Below are positions 16,220 through 25,969 of a stretch of 64,000 nucleotides of DNA, piece after piece. Origin of the DNA: Streptomyces collinus (lineage in GTDB: Bacteria; Actinomycetota; Actinomycetes; Streptomycetales; Streptomycetaceae); NCBI RefSeq assembly GCF_031348265.1, contig NZ_CP133771.1:1178001-1242000 (forward strand), given 5' to 3'. Numbering within the stretch: position 1 is the first letter of the stretch; each line of letters opens with the position of its first letter. The notes beneath the pieces are model-generated. The model was not told where the DNA came from. It saw only the letters and a list, made by a program, of their open reading frames with translations, and made no database searches. A program made the translations under genes and the position numbers.

Positions 16220-16585
16220 CACCAACTCACCCGCGTCCAGGGACGGCAGAAGCGACTCGAAGCCGCTCGGCAGATCGCTGGGCAGATCGCTCGGGAGCCG
16301 AGTCGGGAAGCCCGACGGCAGCCGGGTCGGCAGCCCGCTCGGCAACCCGCTCGGCAACTCCGTGGGGATCCCGAAGGACGGTTCCGGAGAGCGGCTCGTG
16401 CTCCCGCCGGACGGATCAGCGTCCGGCGAGTCGTCCCTGCCCGAGGCCATCAGCACCACGATGGACACGGCTGCGACGGCCGCGAGCACGGCGAGCAGGA
16501 TCAGCAGCGGGTTCCGGCGCCTGGGAGGCCGGGGCGGATGCGGCGGTACGGGCGGCAGGGCCATACCGACAGAGTCGCCGCGCAC
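16214..16585 (-). CDS. Single-pass membrane protein with LPSGLP-repeat tail
   Basis: A 123-residue protein: Pro/Arg-rich cytoplasmic N-terminus, one membrane helix (NPLLILLAVLAAVAAVSIVV), then an outside segment that is a run of LPSGLPTR/LPSDLP six-residue units. The underlying DNA (16254-16360) is a 12-18 bp periodic repeat. The GTG at 16585 has GGAG only 2 nt away; ATG at 16564 is the alternative and lacks a ribosome site. Codon bias supports a real gene. Function unknown; the tail looks like an extended surface linker. Confidence 0.6.
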   Translation of the reverse strand: MRGDSVGMALPPVPPHPPRPPRRRNPLLILLAVLAAVAAVSIVVLMASGRDDSPDADPSGGSTSRSPEPSFGIPTELPSGLPSGLPTRLPSGFPTRLPSDLPSDLPSGFESLLPSLDAGELVP

Positions 16586-16714
16586 CGCTCCGGCCGGGAG
16601 GGGCGCACGGAAGCTGATACGGACTCATGGCGTGGATCGCATGATTCCGCGGCATGACGGACCCTGTGGCCGACCCGGCCCGACCCGGCCGGCCAGCGTG
16701 GGCCCGGCCGGTCG

Positions 16715-16741
16715 GCGGGCCCGGCAGGACGCCGGGCCCGC
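16715..16741 (-). terminator. Strong GC hairpin, xylA terminator
   Basis: GCGGGCCCGGC (16715-16725) and its exact reverse complement (16731-16741) form an 11-bp stem with a 5-nt loop, 14 bp beyond the xylA stop codon. No U-tract follows. Confidence 0.7.
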
Positions 16742-16755
16742 ACGCGCGCGCGGAC

Positions 16756-17946
<1,191 letters not shown>

Positions 17947-17957
17947 CTATTTCGTCA

Positions 17958-18010
17958 TGCCGATTTACAAATTAGTATGCGGGCACCTCTCTGGGAAGAG
18001 ACAAGGTGCC
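17958..18010. promoter_or_regulatory. xylA-xylB divergent control region with leader hairpin
   Basis: An AT-rich stretch unusual for this genome (GATTTACAAATTAGTATG, 17962-17979) marks the likely operator/promoter core between xylA and xylB. It is followed by a hairpin: GGCACCT (17982-17988) pairs with AGGTGCC (18004-18010) and inner CTCT (17989-17992) with AGAG (17997-18000), leaving a 4-nt loop and a 3-nt bulge. The hairpin would lie in the xylB leader if transcription starts in the AT-rich part. Confidence 0.5.
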
Positions 18011-18052
18011 TCCGAACGGAGACACGTGCCGCGCGCAGTAGGGAGAAGCCCG

Positions 18053-19498
18053 ATGTCAGCAGCCGAGGGTCCGCTCGTCGTCGGAGTGGACTCGTCCACC
18101 CAGTCCACCAAGGCCCTGGTGGTCGACGCGTCCACCGGCCGGGTGGTGGCGAGCGGCCAGGCGCCGCACACGGTCTCCTCGGGGGCGGGGCGCGAGACCG
18201 ATCCGCGCCAGTGGTGGGACGCCCTGTGCGAGGCGCTGCGCCAGTGCGGTGACGCGGCGCACGAGGCCGCCGCCGTGTCGGTCGGCGGGCAGCAGCACGG
18301 CCTGGTCGCCCTGGACGGGCGGGGTGAGCCGGTACGGCCGGCCCTGCTGTGGAACGACGTGCGTTCGGCGCCGCAGGCCCGCCGGCTGACCGAGGAACTG
18401 GGCGGCGCGAAGTTCTGGGCCGACCGCACCGGAAGCGTGCCCGCGGCCTCGTTCACGGTCACGAAATGGGCGTGGCTGGCCGAGCACGAGCCGGAGGCGG
18501 TGCGTGCCACGAAGGCCGTGCGCCTCCCCCACGACTACCTCACCGAGCGGCTCACCGGGCAGGGCACGACCGACCGCGGCGACGTCTCCGGGACGGGCTG
18601 GTGGGCCTCCGGGACGGAGGCGTACGACGAGGAGATCCTCGCGCACGTGGGGCTCGACCCTGCCCTGCTGCCGCGGGTGGTCCGGCCCGGCGAGGTGGCG
18701 GGTACCGTGCGTGACGGCCACGACCTGCCGTTCTCCCGGGGCACCCTGGTCGCGCCCGGCACGGGCGACAACGCCGCCGCCGCGCTGGGCCTCGGAGTGC
18801 GGCCGGGCGTGCCGGTGATGAGCCTCGGCACCTCGGGCACGGTGTACGCCGTGTCGCGGCACCGGCCCGCCGATCCGACCGGGACGGTGGCGGGCTTCGC
18901 CGACGCCCGCGGCGACTGGCTGCCGCTGGCCTGCACCCTGAACTGCACGCTCGCCGTCGACCGTGTCGCGGCGCTGCTGGGCCTTGACCGCGAAGCCGTG
19001 GAGCCCGGCACGGCCGTGACGCTCCTGCCCTACCTGGACGGCGAACGCACCCCGAACCTGCCCAACGCCTCCGGCCTGCTGCACGGCCTGCGCCACGACA
19101 CAACCGCCGGCCAGGTGCTCCAGGCCGCCTATGACGGTGCCGTGCACTCCTTGCTCGGCGCTCTCGACCTGGTACTCGACGACGACGCGGACCGTTCGGA
19201 ACCCCTGGTGCTGATCGGCGGCGGCGCCCGGGGCACCGCCTGGCAGCAGACCGTGCGGCGGCTGTCGGGGCGTCCCGTGCAGGTGCCCGAGGCCCGGGAA
19301 CTGGTCGCGCTCGGCGCCGCGGCACAGGCGGCCGGGCTGCTGACCGGAGAGGATCCGGCGGCTGTCGCTCGGCGCTGGGACACGGCGGCCGGGCCGGTGC
19401 TCGACGCCGTCGAGCGGGACGAGGAGACGCTGGCCAGGATCGCCGGGGTACTCTCCGACGCGGCTCCGCTGCTGGAGCGGCCCACGGACACCCACTGA
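18053..19498 (+). CDS. xylB: Xylulokinase
   Basis: A 481-residue FGGY-family kinase that phosphorylates D-xylulose to xylulose 5-phosphate, feeding the pentose phosphate pathway. The N-terminal phosphate motif is VVGVDSSTQSTKALVVD, the substrate region SVGGQQHGLVALD (the Gln-Gln-His-Gly of xylulokinases), and the ATP sites GDNAAAALGLG, MSLGTSGTVYAV and LIGGGARGTAWQQ. Start at 18053 has GTAGGGAGAAG upstream; an ATG at 17957 falls in the promoter region. It is followed after 15 bp by the ROK gene, so both are probably one transcript. No xylose ABC transporter is in the window. Confidence 0.96.
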   Translation: MSAAEGPLVVGVDSSTQSTKALVVDASTGRVVASGQAPHTVSSGAGRETDPRQWWDALCEALRQCGDAAHEAAAVSVGGQQHGLVALDGRGEPVRPALLWNDVRSAPQARRLTEELGGAKFWADRTGSVPAASFTVTKWAWLAEHEPEAVRATKAVRLPHDYLTERLTGQGTTDRGDVSGTGWWASGTEAYDEEILAHVGLDPALLPRVVRPGEVAGTVRDGHDLPFSRGTLVAPGTGDNAAAALGLGVRPGVPVMSLGTSGTVYAVSRHRPADPTGTVAGFADARGDWLPLACTLNCTLAVDRVAALLGLDREAVEPGTAVTLLPYLDGERTPNLPNASGLLHGLRHDTTAGQVLQAAYDGAVHSLLGALDLVLDDDADRSEPLVLIGGGARGTAWQQTVRRLSGRPVQVPEARELVALGAAAQAAGLLTGEDPAAVARRWDTAAGPVLDAVERDEETLARIAGVLSDAAPLLERPTDTH

Positions 19499-19513
19499 GG
19501 ACTGGCGTCAGGC

Positions 19514-20722
19514 ATGACCGCACCGCTGCACGAGGCCCGTCCCTCCGGACCGGGACGCGCGCTGCCCGACACCCAGCAGGGCATGCGCCGCCGCAACCTC
19601 GCCCGCGTCCTGCACACTCTCCGCGCCGAGGGGCCGCTGTCCCGGGCCGCCGTCGCCTCACGGATCGGACTGACCCGGGCGGCGGTCTCGACGCTCGTCG
19701 ACGAGCTCATCCGGTCGGGACTTCTCGAAGAGCTGGGGCCGGAGCGGCCCGGCCGGGTGGGACGGCCCGGTTCCGCGCTCGCCGTCAGCGGACGCGGCCC
19801 GGCAGGCATCGGCGCGGAGGTCGGTGTCGACCATCTCGCGGTCTGCGCCGTCGACCTGCGCGGCACGACCCGGGCGCGGGCGATACGGCAGGGGGCGAAC
19901 CGCGGCCGCTCCCCCGAGCCCGTGCTCGCGGAACTCACCGAGCTGATCCGGCAGGTCGTCGCCGAGGCGGAGGGCGAGGGTCTGTGGCCGGCCGGACTCG
20001 CCGTGGCCGTGCCGGGCCTGGTGGCGCGCGACGGCCGGAGGGTCGTGCGCGCCCCGAACCTCGGCTGGCACGACACGGACCTCGGCACACTGCTGCCGGC
20101 CGGAATCCCGCTGACCGTGGACAACGAGGCCAACTTCGGTGCCCTCGCCGAACTCTGGCTGGGTGAGGACACGCCCCGCGACTTCCTGCACGTCTCGGCG
20201 GAGATCGGTATCGGTGCGGCGGTCGTGGTGGACGGCGGGCTGCTGCGCGGAACCCGCGGTTTCGCGGGCGAGTTGGGTCACGTGCCGGTCCGGCCGGACG
20301 GGCCGGAGTGCGCCTGCGGCGGCCGGGGCTGCCTGGAGCAGTACGCGGGTGAGGAGGCCGTGCTGCGTGCGGCCGGCCTGGAACCCGGCGAGGACCGGGT
20401 CGGACTGCTCGCGGGGCGTGCCGCGCAGGGCGACGAGAACGTGCGCCGCGCCCTGTGCGACGCGGGCACGGCGCTCGGTGTGGCTCTGACCGGGGCGGTC
20501 AACCTGCTCGACCCGGAGAGCGTGGTCCTGGGCGGGGAACTGTCCGGTCTTGCGCCGTGGCTGCTGCCCTCGCTGCGGGACGAGCTGGCGCGGCGTACGG
20601 CAGGTCCGGTCTGCCCCGTGTCCGTGTCCGGGCTGGGACCTGAAGGCCCGCTGCTGGGAGCCGCGCACTCGGTGGTCCGGGCGGTGCTGGACGATCCGGC
20701 GGCGGTCGCCGGGCAGGCCTGA
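19514..20722 (+). CDS. ROK family transcriptional regulator (XylR type)
   Basis: A 402-residue repressor. A winged helix-turn-helix occupies about residues 20-85 (RNLARVLHTLRAEGPLSRAA then IGLTRAAVSTLVDELIRSGL) and the ROK sugar-kinase-like domain the rest, with ELGHVPVRPDGPECACGGRG, the Cys/His zinc-binding signature ending GCLEQYAG. It sits 15 bp behind xylB, so xylose or a related sugar is the likely effector and the xylA-xylB spacer the likely operator. In S. coelicolor the equivalent ROK protein (Rok7B7) also affects wider carbon control; that link is from family knowledge, not from this sequence. Confidence 0.92.
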   Translation: MTAPLHEARPSGPGRALPDTQQGMRRRNLARVLHTLRAEGPLSRAAVASRIGLTRAAVSTLVDELIRSGLLEELGPERPGRVGRPGSALAVSGRGPAGIGAEVGVDHLAVCAVDLRGTTRARAIRQGANRGRSPEPVLAELTELIRQVVAEAEGEGLWPAGLAVAVPGLVARDGRRVVRAPNLGWHDTDLGTLLPAGIPLTVDNEANFGALAELWLGEDTPRDFLHVSAEIGIGAAVVVDGGLLRGTRGFAGELGHVPVRPDGPECACGGRGCLEQYAGEEAVLRAAGLEPGEDRVGLLAGRAAQGDENVRRALCDAGTALGVALTGAVNLLDPESVVLGGELSGLAPWLLPSLRDELARRTAGPVCPVSVSGLGPEGPLLGAAHSVVRAVLDDPAAVAGQA

Positions 20723-20773
20723 GACGGGTCATCGCCGCCCCCCACGTCGGCCGACCTGTCCGAACTCTTCCAA

Positions 20774-20789
20774 TCACCCGACCGGGTGA
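20774..20789. promoter_or_regulatory. Perfect 16-bp palindrome TCACCCG-AC-CGGGTGA
   Basis: Arms 20774-20780 and 20783-20789 with a 2-nt spacer. The loop is too short for a stable RNA hairpin, so a protein-binding operator is more likely than a terminator. It lies 51 bp after the ROK stop and 165 bp before the amidase start. Confidence 0.45.
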
Positions 20790-20954
20790 GGGAGTTGTCC
20801 ACATTCGAGGGCCCGTCCACCGATTCGCACCGCATCCTCCCGACCGACCGGCAGGGGCCGTAACTTGATCACGGCGGGCCGCGACCGCAGCGGCCGCAGC
20901 TCCGCGCAGTTGAGCAAGAGTCCCCCTCCCGTCGAGCCCGGAAGGCACACACCC

Positions 20955-21554
20955 ATGCAACGGACCACGTCCCTCCCCAGCAGGCGAGGCATCCTCGCGG
21001 GCGCCGCCCTCACCGCTGTCCCCGCCGTCCTGCTCTCCGGCACCCGGGCCGATGCCCGGCCCCGGGCCGTCGACCACCCCGGAGCGGCGTGGCACCCCGC
21101 GAGCCGCAGGAACTACACGCCGTCGAACCGCCCGCGCGCCCACCCACTGCGTTACGTGATCATCCACGTGGCGCAGACGACCTACTCCGGCACCCTGTCC
21201 GTCTTCCGGAACCCCAGGACGAAGGTGTCCGCACACTACGTGGTGCGCTCCTCCGACGGGCGTGTCGCGCAGTGCGTGCGCGATTCCGACATCGCCTGGC
21301 ACGCGGGGAACTGGGACTACAACACCCGCAGCATCGGCATCGAGCACGAAGGCTGGGTGGACCGGCCCGGGTACTTCACCGACGTCATGTACGAGCGGTC
21401 GGCCCGGCTCACCGCGGCGATCTGCGAGAGGTACGACATCCCGAAGAACCGGGCGCACATCATCGGCCATCACGAGGTACCGGGCAGCGACCACACCGAC
21501 CCGGGCCGGCACTGGGACTGGAAGCGCTACCTCAGACTCGTCACATCCGCCTGA
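20955..21554 (+). CDS. Secreted N-acetylmuramoyl-L-alanine amidase (Amidase_2)
   Basis: A 199-residue exported amidase that would cut the bond between MurNAc and L-Ala of peptidoglycan. The N-terminus has a Tat-type signal (SLPSRRGILAGAAL with a hydrophobic stretch and a cleavage zone near ADA-RP). Zinc-site elements of the T7-lysozyme-like fold are YVIIHVAQT, SAHYVVRSSDGRVAQCV, AWHAGNWDYNTRSIGIEHEG and IIGHHEVPGSDHTDPGRHWD. No separate wall-binding domain. Start ATG at 20955 follows GGAAGG. From memory it resembles S. coelicolor SCO1172. It stands alone between the ROK gene and the luciferase-domain gene. Confidence 0.92.
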   Translation: MQRTTSLPSRRGILAGAALTAVPAVLLSGTRADARPRAVDHPGAAWHPASRRNYTPSNRPRAHPLRYVIIHVAQTTYSGTLSVFRNPRTKVSAHYVVRSSDGRVAQCVRDSDIAWHAGNWDYNTRSIGIEHEGWVDRPGYFTDVMYERSARLTAAICERYDIPKNRAHIIGHHEVPGSDHTDPGRHWDWKRYLRLVTSA

Positions 21555-21648
21555 GAACCAGGTGGGAAGCCCTGCGCTCCACCTCACGTCCCGGTTACAA
21601 ATCGCTCAACCCCTGGTTGCGGACCGGTAAGCAGGCGACGATGGGGCC

Positions 21649-22047
21649 ATGACTCTGGCCCAGCGCGCCATGGAGCGCCTGCAGGCCTGGCCCGACCTCA
21701 TGGCGGGCCCGGCGAGTTGCGGTACCGGAAAGGCGCTCCGTTCCGTCCGTGACGAGATCGTTCACTTCCACTCCTCACGGGACGTGGACCTCCACCTCAC
21801 TCGCCGGGCCATCCAGCGCATCCATTCCGACCTCGCCGGTTCGAGCGCGATCCACCTGCTGCCCGGATCGGGCTGGGTGACGATCCACCTCGACTGCGAG
21901 GCGGACGTCGACCTGCTGCTGAGCCTGGTGAGCATCGCCCTCAAGGCGCACCAGGCGCCCCCCGCCGATGACGACGGGCGGCGGCTCGGCGGGTGCAACT
22001 TCCGCCGGGTCACGGTGCTTCCGCGTGACGCCGTGGCGGGCGGCTGA
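21649..22047 (+). CDS. Luciferase-domain (DUF5519-like) protein
   Basis: A 132-residue protein with the pattern of the small 'luciferase domain' family: GPASCGTGKALRSVRDEIVH, then DLHLTRRAIQRI and SGWVTIHLDCEADVDLLLSL, a strand-rich end. No enzyme activity is established for these short proteins; the family name comes from a domain shared with fungal or eukaryotic luciferase-like sequences. Its stop lies 3 nt before the TTG of the methyltransferase-NUDIX gene, so the two are probably translated together. Confidence 0.75.
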   Translation: MTLAQRAMERLQAWPDLMAGPASCGTGKALRSVRDEIVHFHSSRDVDLHLTRRAIQRIHSDLAGSSAIHLLPGSGWVTIHLDCEADVDLLLSLVSIALKAHQAPPADDDGRRLGGCNFRRVTVLPRDAVAGG

Positions 22048-22050
22048 ACC

Positions 22051-23223
22051 TTGGCGGACGAACCGGAGGCGGTCAACGCCGAGGCCTGGGACGCGTACGG
22101 GGCGCACCATCTGCGACGGGGCACTGTCCTGCCCGAAGTGGCGGACATCGACTGGGGGTTCGAGGGCGGCGGGCCGGGGAGCGAGGTGCTCGGGGAGCTG
22201 ACGGGCCGGCGGGTGCTGGACCTCGGGTGCGGTACGGCCCGGCACGCCGCCCACCTGGTCCGGGCCCACGGCGCGCTGGTGGACGCGGTCGACGCCTCGG
22301 CCGGGCAGTACGAGCGGGCCCGGGGCCGCTACGGCTCATTGCCCGGGCTGCGGCTGGTCCTCGGCGACGCCGTGGAGCATCTGCGTGCAGCGGAGCCGTA
22401 CGACGTCGTCTACTCCGTCAACGCCGTCCCGTACGTCGATCCGCACCGGTTGCTGCCCGCACTCGCCGGGGCGCTGAGGCCGGGTGGCAGGCTCTGTTTC
22501 ACGGTGCTCCACTGCAACAGCCGGGGTGACGGGCCGTCGGACCGCGTCGCCGCCCGGCCCGAGGTGCTGCGGCTGGCGGGTGGCGGCGAGGCCACCGTCC
22601 GGATGTGGGTGCTCACGCCGGAGCTCTGGACGGCGCTGCTCACCGAGTACGGGCTCCGCGTGGAGGGGATCGACGTCCTCGACACGCCGGAGGAGGGCAA
22701 CCGGGCCTCCTACCGGCTCTTCCGGGTGACCCGGCCCGTCAGGGTCTCCTCCCGGCCGCGCGTCGACAAGGCGCCGCCGGCGCACGCCGCCATCGGGGTG
22801 GGGGCGGTCCTGTACGGTCCGCGCGGACTGCTTCTGGGCCGGCACCGGCGCGGGACGTGGGAGCTGCCGGGAGGGACGGTGGAGCCCGGCGAGTCGTTGC
22901 AGGAGACGGTCGTGCGGGAGCTCGGCGAGGAGACGGGCCTCGCGGCACGGCCCGAGGACGTCCGGCTGCTCGGGACGCTCCTGGACGACGCGGGCGGTGT
23001 CGTCCGCGTGACCGTGCCCGCCCTGGTCACCGGCTGGCGGGGGGAGCCGTCGGACCAGCCCGGGGAGAGCGTGGGCCGCTGGCGCTGGTTCGCCCTGGAC
23101 CGGCTGCCGGAGCAGTTGTTCGTGTGCAGCGCGCAGGCCCTCACCGCCTGGCGCCCCGGTCTGCCGATCGACCACACGCCCGCGCACTACACGCCGTATG
23201 CCACCGGAACGGGCGACAGCTGA
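22051..23223 (+). CDS. Methyltransferase-NUDIX hydrolase fusion
   Basis: A 390-residue two-domain protein. Residues 1-225 are a class I methyltransferase ([20 protein letters not shown], then [20 protein letters not shown] and [15 protein letters not shown]). Residues 240-375 are a NUDIX domain whose box is [20 protein letters not shown] followed by ETG, complete with the metal-binding REXXEE. The single reading frame is unbroken and the linker is short ([15 protein letters not shown]), so it is a true fusion. Annotated in Streptomyces as a bifunctional enzyme; the joint substrate is not known, a methylated nucleotide being one idea. The start is a TTG with a weak ribosome site, coupled to the upstream gene. 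Confidence 0.9.
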   Translation: MADEPEAVNAEAWDAYGAHHLRRGTVLPEVADIDWGFEGGGPGSEVLGELTGRRVLDLGCGTARHAAHLVRAHGALVDAVDASAGQYERARGRYGSLPGLRLVLGDAVEHLRAAEPYDVVYSVNAVPYVDPHRLLPALAGALRPGGRLCFTVLHCNSRGDGPSDRVAARPEVLRLAGGGEATVRMWVLTPELWTALLTEYGLRVEGIDVLDTPEEGNRASYRLFRVTRPVRVSSRPRVDKAPPAHAAIGVGAVLYGPRGLLLGRHRRGTWELPGGTVEPGESLQETVVRELGEETGLAARPEDVRLLGTLLDDAGGVVRVTVPALVTGWRGEPSDQPGESVGRWRWFALDRLPEQLFVCSAQALTAWRPGLPIDHTPAHYTPYATGTGDS

Positions 23224-23225
23224 AG

Positions 23226-23247
23226 CACCCAGAGGGGTGTGTTTTTT
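23226..23247 (+). terminator. Intrinsic terminator with U-tract
   Basis: CACCC (23226-23230), AGAG loop, GGGTG (23235-23239), then TG and six T (23242-23247), starting 3 nt after the stop of the fusion gene. A classical stem plus T-run is rare in such GC-rich DNA, so this is a confident call. Confidence 0.75.
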
Positions 23248-23350
23248 CAGCCGTTCCCGCGTAGCAGGCGCTCGGCCGCCCTGCCGGCCCCCGTGGTCTG
23301 GTGCACTGCCCCTGAGGGTCCCGACAGTTGACGAGGCATCAGGGGGCACG

Positions 23351-24586
23351 ATGGCAGGTCGTCGCAGGCGACGGGGTGCAGGCAGAGCGGTACTGGCGTT
23401 CCTCACGGCGTTCGGCGCGCTGACCGGTGCGGCCCTGGTGGGGGCAGCTCCGGCCGGCGCCGTCCAGAAGGGCGTATGGGTCGCACCGGGCGTGAGGTAC
23501 GAGGAGTTCGACATCAGGGCGGCCAAGGGGGTGACGCACGCACATGTACTGAGGGTCGACCTGGGCAATCCGCGGGTACGGGTCGGTCTGCTGTACCCGG
23601 GGGCGGTGGCCGCACGGGGGCGGGTCTCGGCGATGGCGGACAGCCAGGGCGCGGTGGCCGGTGTCAACGGCGACTTCTTCAACATCACCGAGACGCAGCA
23701 TCCGGGTGTCGAGGCGACCGGCGCGAGTGTGGGTCCGGCGATCGCGGCCGGGCGGACCCTCAAGGCGGCCGTGCCGAACGGCCAGCGGTTCGGGCCGGCG
23801 CTGCCGCCCGGCACGACCACCGAGGACGTGTTCGGCGTCGGCACCGACGGGCGGGCGCGGCTGGACCGGCTGACGCTGAAGGGGTCGGTGAGTACGGCCG
23901 ACGCGCAGCTGCCTCTCGGCGGACTCAACCAGTACGCGCTGCCGGTGGGTTCGGTCGGTGCGTTCACCTCCGAGTGGGGCAGCGTCTCCCGGGTGCGCGC
24001 CACCTGTGGCACGGACACCGACCGTGCCGCTCCGTGCAGCACGGACACCTACGAGGTGACGGTCCGCCACGGCCGGGTGGTCTCGGCCGCCGACACCCCG
24101 GGCACCGGTCCCATCGCCGCGGGGACCACCGTGCTGGTCGGCCGGGAGTCGGGCGCCCAGCAGCTGCGCAAGTTCTCCACCGGTGAATCGGTCGAGGTCG
24201 AGCACGGCCTCGTGGCGGCCGGGGACGGCATCGCCTACCGGCTCGCTATCGGCGGTTACCCGGTGCTCTCCGGCGGGCAGCCGCTGCCGGGGCTCGACGA
24301 CACGACGTCGGCCGTCCGCACCGCCGTGGGGATCGCCAAGGGCGGGCGGCGCGTGCTGCTGCTCGCGCTGGACGGCGCGGCCGCCTACCGCAGCGGCCTG
24401 ACGATCGCCGAAGTCGCCGGCACCCTGCGGAAGCTGGGCGCGGAGGACGGCTTCAGCCTGGACGGTGGCGGGTCGTCGACGCTGGTCGCGCGCAAGCCCG
24501 GCGCGAGCACGGTCTCCGTGCGCAACCATCCCAGCGGCGGCGCCGAACGCCCGGTCCCGAACGGTATCGGTGTGTTCTCGGGGTGA
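23351..24586 (+). CDS. Secreted phosphodiester glycosidase family protein (NAGPA-like)
   Basis: A 411-residue exported protein. The N-terminus is basic (MAGRRRRRGAGRAVLAFLTA) with a hydrophobic core and an Ala-x-Ala site near AGA-VQ. The NAGPA domain follows, with AVAGVNGDFFNITETQHPGV and, near the end, GFSLDGGGSSTLV, both hallmark segments of the family whose mammalian member uncovers mannose 6-phosphate. In bacteria it is proposed to cleave phosphodiester-linked sugars of wall polymers such as teichoic acids. Start ATG at 23351 follows AGGGGGC. It is convergent with a 64-residue membrane protein, 2 nt apart. Confidence 0.88.
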   Translation: MAGRRRRRGAGRAVLAFLTAFGALTGAALVGAAPAGAVQKGVWVAPGVRYEEFDIRAAKGVTHAHVLRVDLGNPRVRVGLLYPGAVAARGRVSAMADSQGAVAGVNGDFFNITETQHPGVEATGASVGPAIAAGRTLKAAVPNGQRFGPALPPGTTTEDVFGVGTDGRARLDRLTLKGSVSTADAQLPLGGLNQYALPVGSVGAFTSEWGSVSRVRATCGTDTDRAAPCSTDTYEVTVRHGRVVSAADTPGTGPIAAGTTVLVGRESGAQQLRKFSTGESVEVEHGLVAAGDGIAYRLAIGGYPVLSGGQPLPGLDDTTSAVRTAVGIAKGGRRVLLLALDGAAAYRSGLTIAEVAGTLRKLGAEDGFSLDGGGSSTLVARKPGASTVSVRNHPSGGAERPVPNGIGVFSG

Positions 24587-24588
24587 TG

Positions 24589-24783
24589 TCAGGGCCGCAG
24601 GCCGCTGACGATCTCGGCCGTCGCGATGAGGCCGCTGTGGATGGTGGGGGCGACGCTGGTGCTGGCCAGTGAGAAGCCGAGCAGCAGGCAGACCAGCGCG
24701 TGGGAGATCTTCAGTCCGCCGTTGCGCAGGAAGATCACCGCAAGGATCGCGAGCAGCAGCACCACAGAGATGGAAATGGCCAT
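24589..24783 (-). CDS. Small membrane protein, 64 aa
   Basis: Two membrane helices: MAISISVVLLLAILAVIFLR, then GGLKISHALVCLLLGFSLAS, with a short outside end. I recall this small protein as frequent in Streptomyces chromosomes and integrative plasmids, often next to transfer or spread genes, but here there are no such neighbours. The ATG at 24783 has GGCGGAGGAGTTGACG in front; the GTG at 24801 would overlap that ribosome site and is rejected. Function unknown. Confidence 0.75.
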   Translation of the reverse strand: MAISISVVLLLAILAVIFLRNGGLKISHALVCLLLGFSLASTSVAPTIHSGLIATAEIVSGLRP

Positions 24784-24906
24784 CGTCAACTCCTCCGCCA
24801 CGCCGCCATGTCCGGTTCACGGCGTTCGGCCGCAAGTGTGGCGTAGCAGAGGGTTCGTCCGGGCGGCTGAGCTGTCCGCCGAACGTGTGGTGTTCTGCCG
24901 CCGCTC

Positions 24907-25770
24907 CTAGACCGCCCGCCGGGCGTCGAGGAACGCCTCCAGTCCAGCGAGGTCGTCGGTGTTGAGGTGGTCGACGCCGGCGGCGAGCAGTTCGCCCCAG
25001 AGTGCGTCGCGGGCGGGGCCGGCCAGGTCCGGGGTCGCCCAGAACCGCACCTTCTGCCCCCGCTGGTGTGCGGTCCTGACGATGCCCCGCAGCTTCTGCC
25101 GCTCGGCGTCCGGGAAGGCGCCGATTCCCCGCCAGGTGAAGTTGAGCGTCCAGTTGTCGCTGATCAGAGGGATGAAGGAGGCCGGTGCCGGGCCGCCGAG
25201 GTCGGCGAGGCGGCCGTCGTAGAAGGCGCGCCGGACGGTCTGGGCCTCCATGGGCGCGCGGGCCGCGCGGTCGCCGGAGACCACGGCGGTGACCGGGCCG
25301 CGGTGGACACGGCCGTGGGCGTACGTGGTGAACAGGTGCCGGTGGCGCCGGAGATGGCGGTCGAGTTCGCGGTATGTCGAGGAGCCCTCGGTCTTGATGT
25401 CGATGAGCAGGTGCAGCGAGCCGCGGTGACCCCGGTACACCGTGCCGCGGTTGGCGCGGACACGGGCGGCGAGCGGGTCGAGGTAGAGGGACTCCAGGGT
25501 GCGGGAGGGGTCGAGGTCCTCCGGGTCGTGGGCGACGAGGAGCTGGTCACCCACGAGGTGGATGTCCGCCTCGACGCTGCCGAAGCGGTGGTCGAGGGCG
25601 TCGAACAGGGGGCGCCGGTGCTCGTAGTCGTTGTGGGCGTGGGCGCGCCACAGCGGGCGGGGCCGGTACGTGCGTTCGCCTGCCCCTGCGGGGGCGGCGG
25701 GGAGGGCGATCGAGCCCGCGAGGGCCGCGCCGAGGGTGGTGAGGGCCGTGCGACGGGTGGTGAGGGCCAT
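24907..25770 (-). CDS. Exported phosphatidylinositol-/glycerophosphodiester phosphodiesterase-like protein
   Basis: A 287-residue protein with a twin-arginine leader (MALTTRRTALTTLGAALAGS). The mature part starts WRAHAHNDYEHRRPLFDALD and has SVEADIHLVGDQLLVAHDPE, the His/Glu/Asp set of the GDPD/PI-PLC TIM barrel, then LLIDIKTEGSSTY and LLAAGVDHLNTDDLAGLE at the end. These motifs fit calcium-dependent hydrolysis of phosphodiesters outside the cell. It resembles the AIM6/alkaline phosphatase-linked PLC-like group more than classic GlpQ. Monocistronic. Confidence 0.85.
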   Translation of the reverse strand: MALTTRRTALTTLGAALAGSIALPAAPAGAGERTYRPRPLWRAHAHNDYEHRRPLFDALDHRFGSVEADIHLVGDQLLVAHDPEDLDPSRTLESLYLDPLAARVRANRGTVYRGHRGSLHLLIDIKTEGSSTYRELDRHLRRHRHLFTTYAHGRVHRGPVTAVVSGDRAARAPMEAQTVRRAFYDGRLADLGGPAPASFIPLISDNWTLNFTWRGIGAFPDAERQKLRGIVRTAHQRGQKVRFWATPDLAGPARDALWGELLAAGVDHLNTDDLAGLEAFLDARRAV

Positions 25771-25899
25771 GCTCTGCCTCCCTGGAGATGCCGTACGGGG
25801 ACCCTGCGAGTATGGGGTCCCGGCAGCTCAAGGAGCAGGCCTGGGAACGGAGTTGGCCGGACCGCCGCCACGCGTTCACTTCACCGGACCGGGCACAGC

Positions 25900-25931
25900 G
25901 AAAGGCCCGCCCCTGGTGGGACGGGCCTTTC
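25900..25931 (-). terminator. Hairpin terminator of the acyl-CoA dehydrogenase operon
   Basis: GAAAGGCCCG (25900-25909) and CGGGCCTTTC (25922-25931) form a perfect 10-bp stem with a 12-nt loop, 38 bp beyond the stop of the last operon gene. The flanking A and T runs in the stem give U residues on the minus-strand RNA, so termination is credible in either direction. Confidence 0.75.
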
Positions 25932-25969
25932 CGTGAGTCCGGCCGTTCGACGGCGTCGACCGATGGACG

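Noticed and set aside
16214..16360. LPSGLP DNA repeat as a transposon end
   Set aside because: It is periodic and in frame, with no inverted ends or target duplication.
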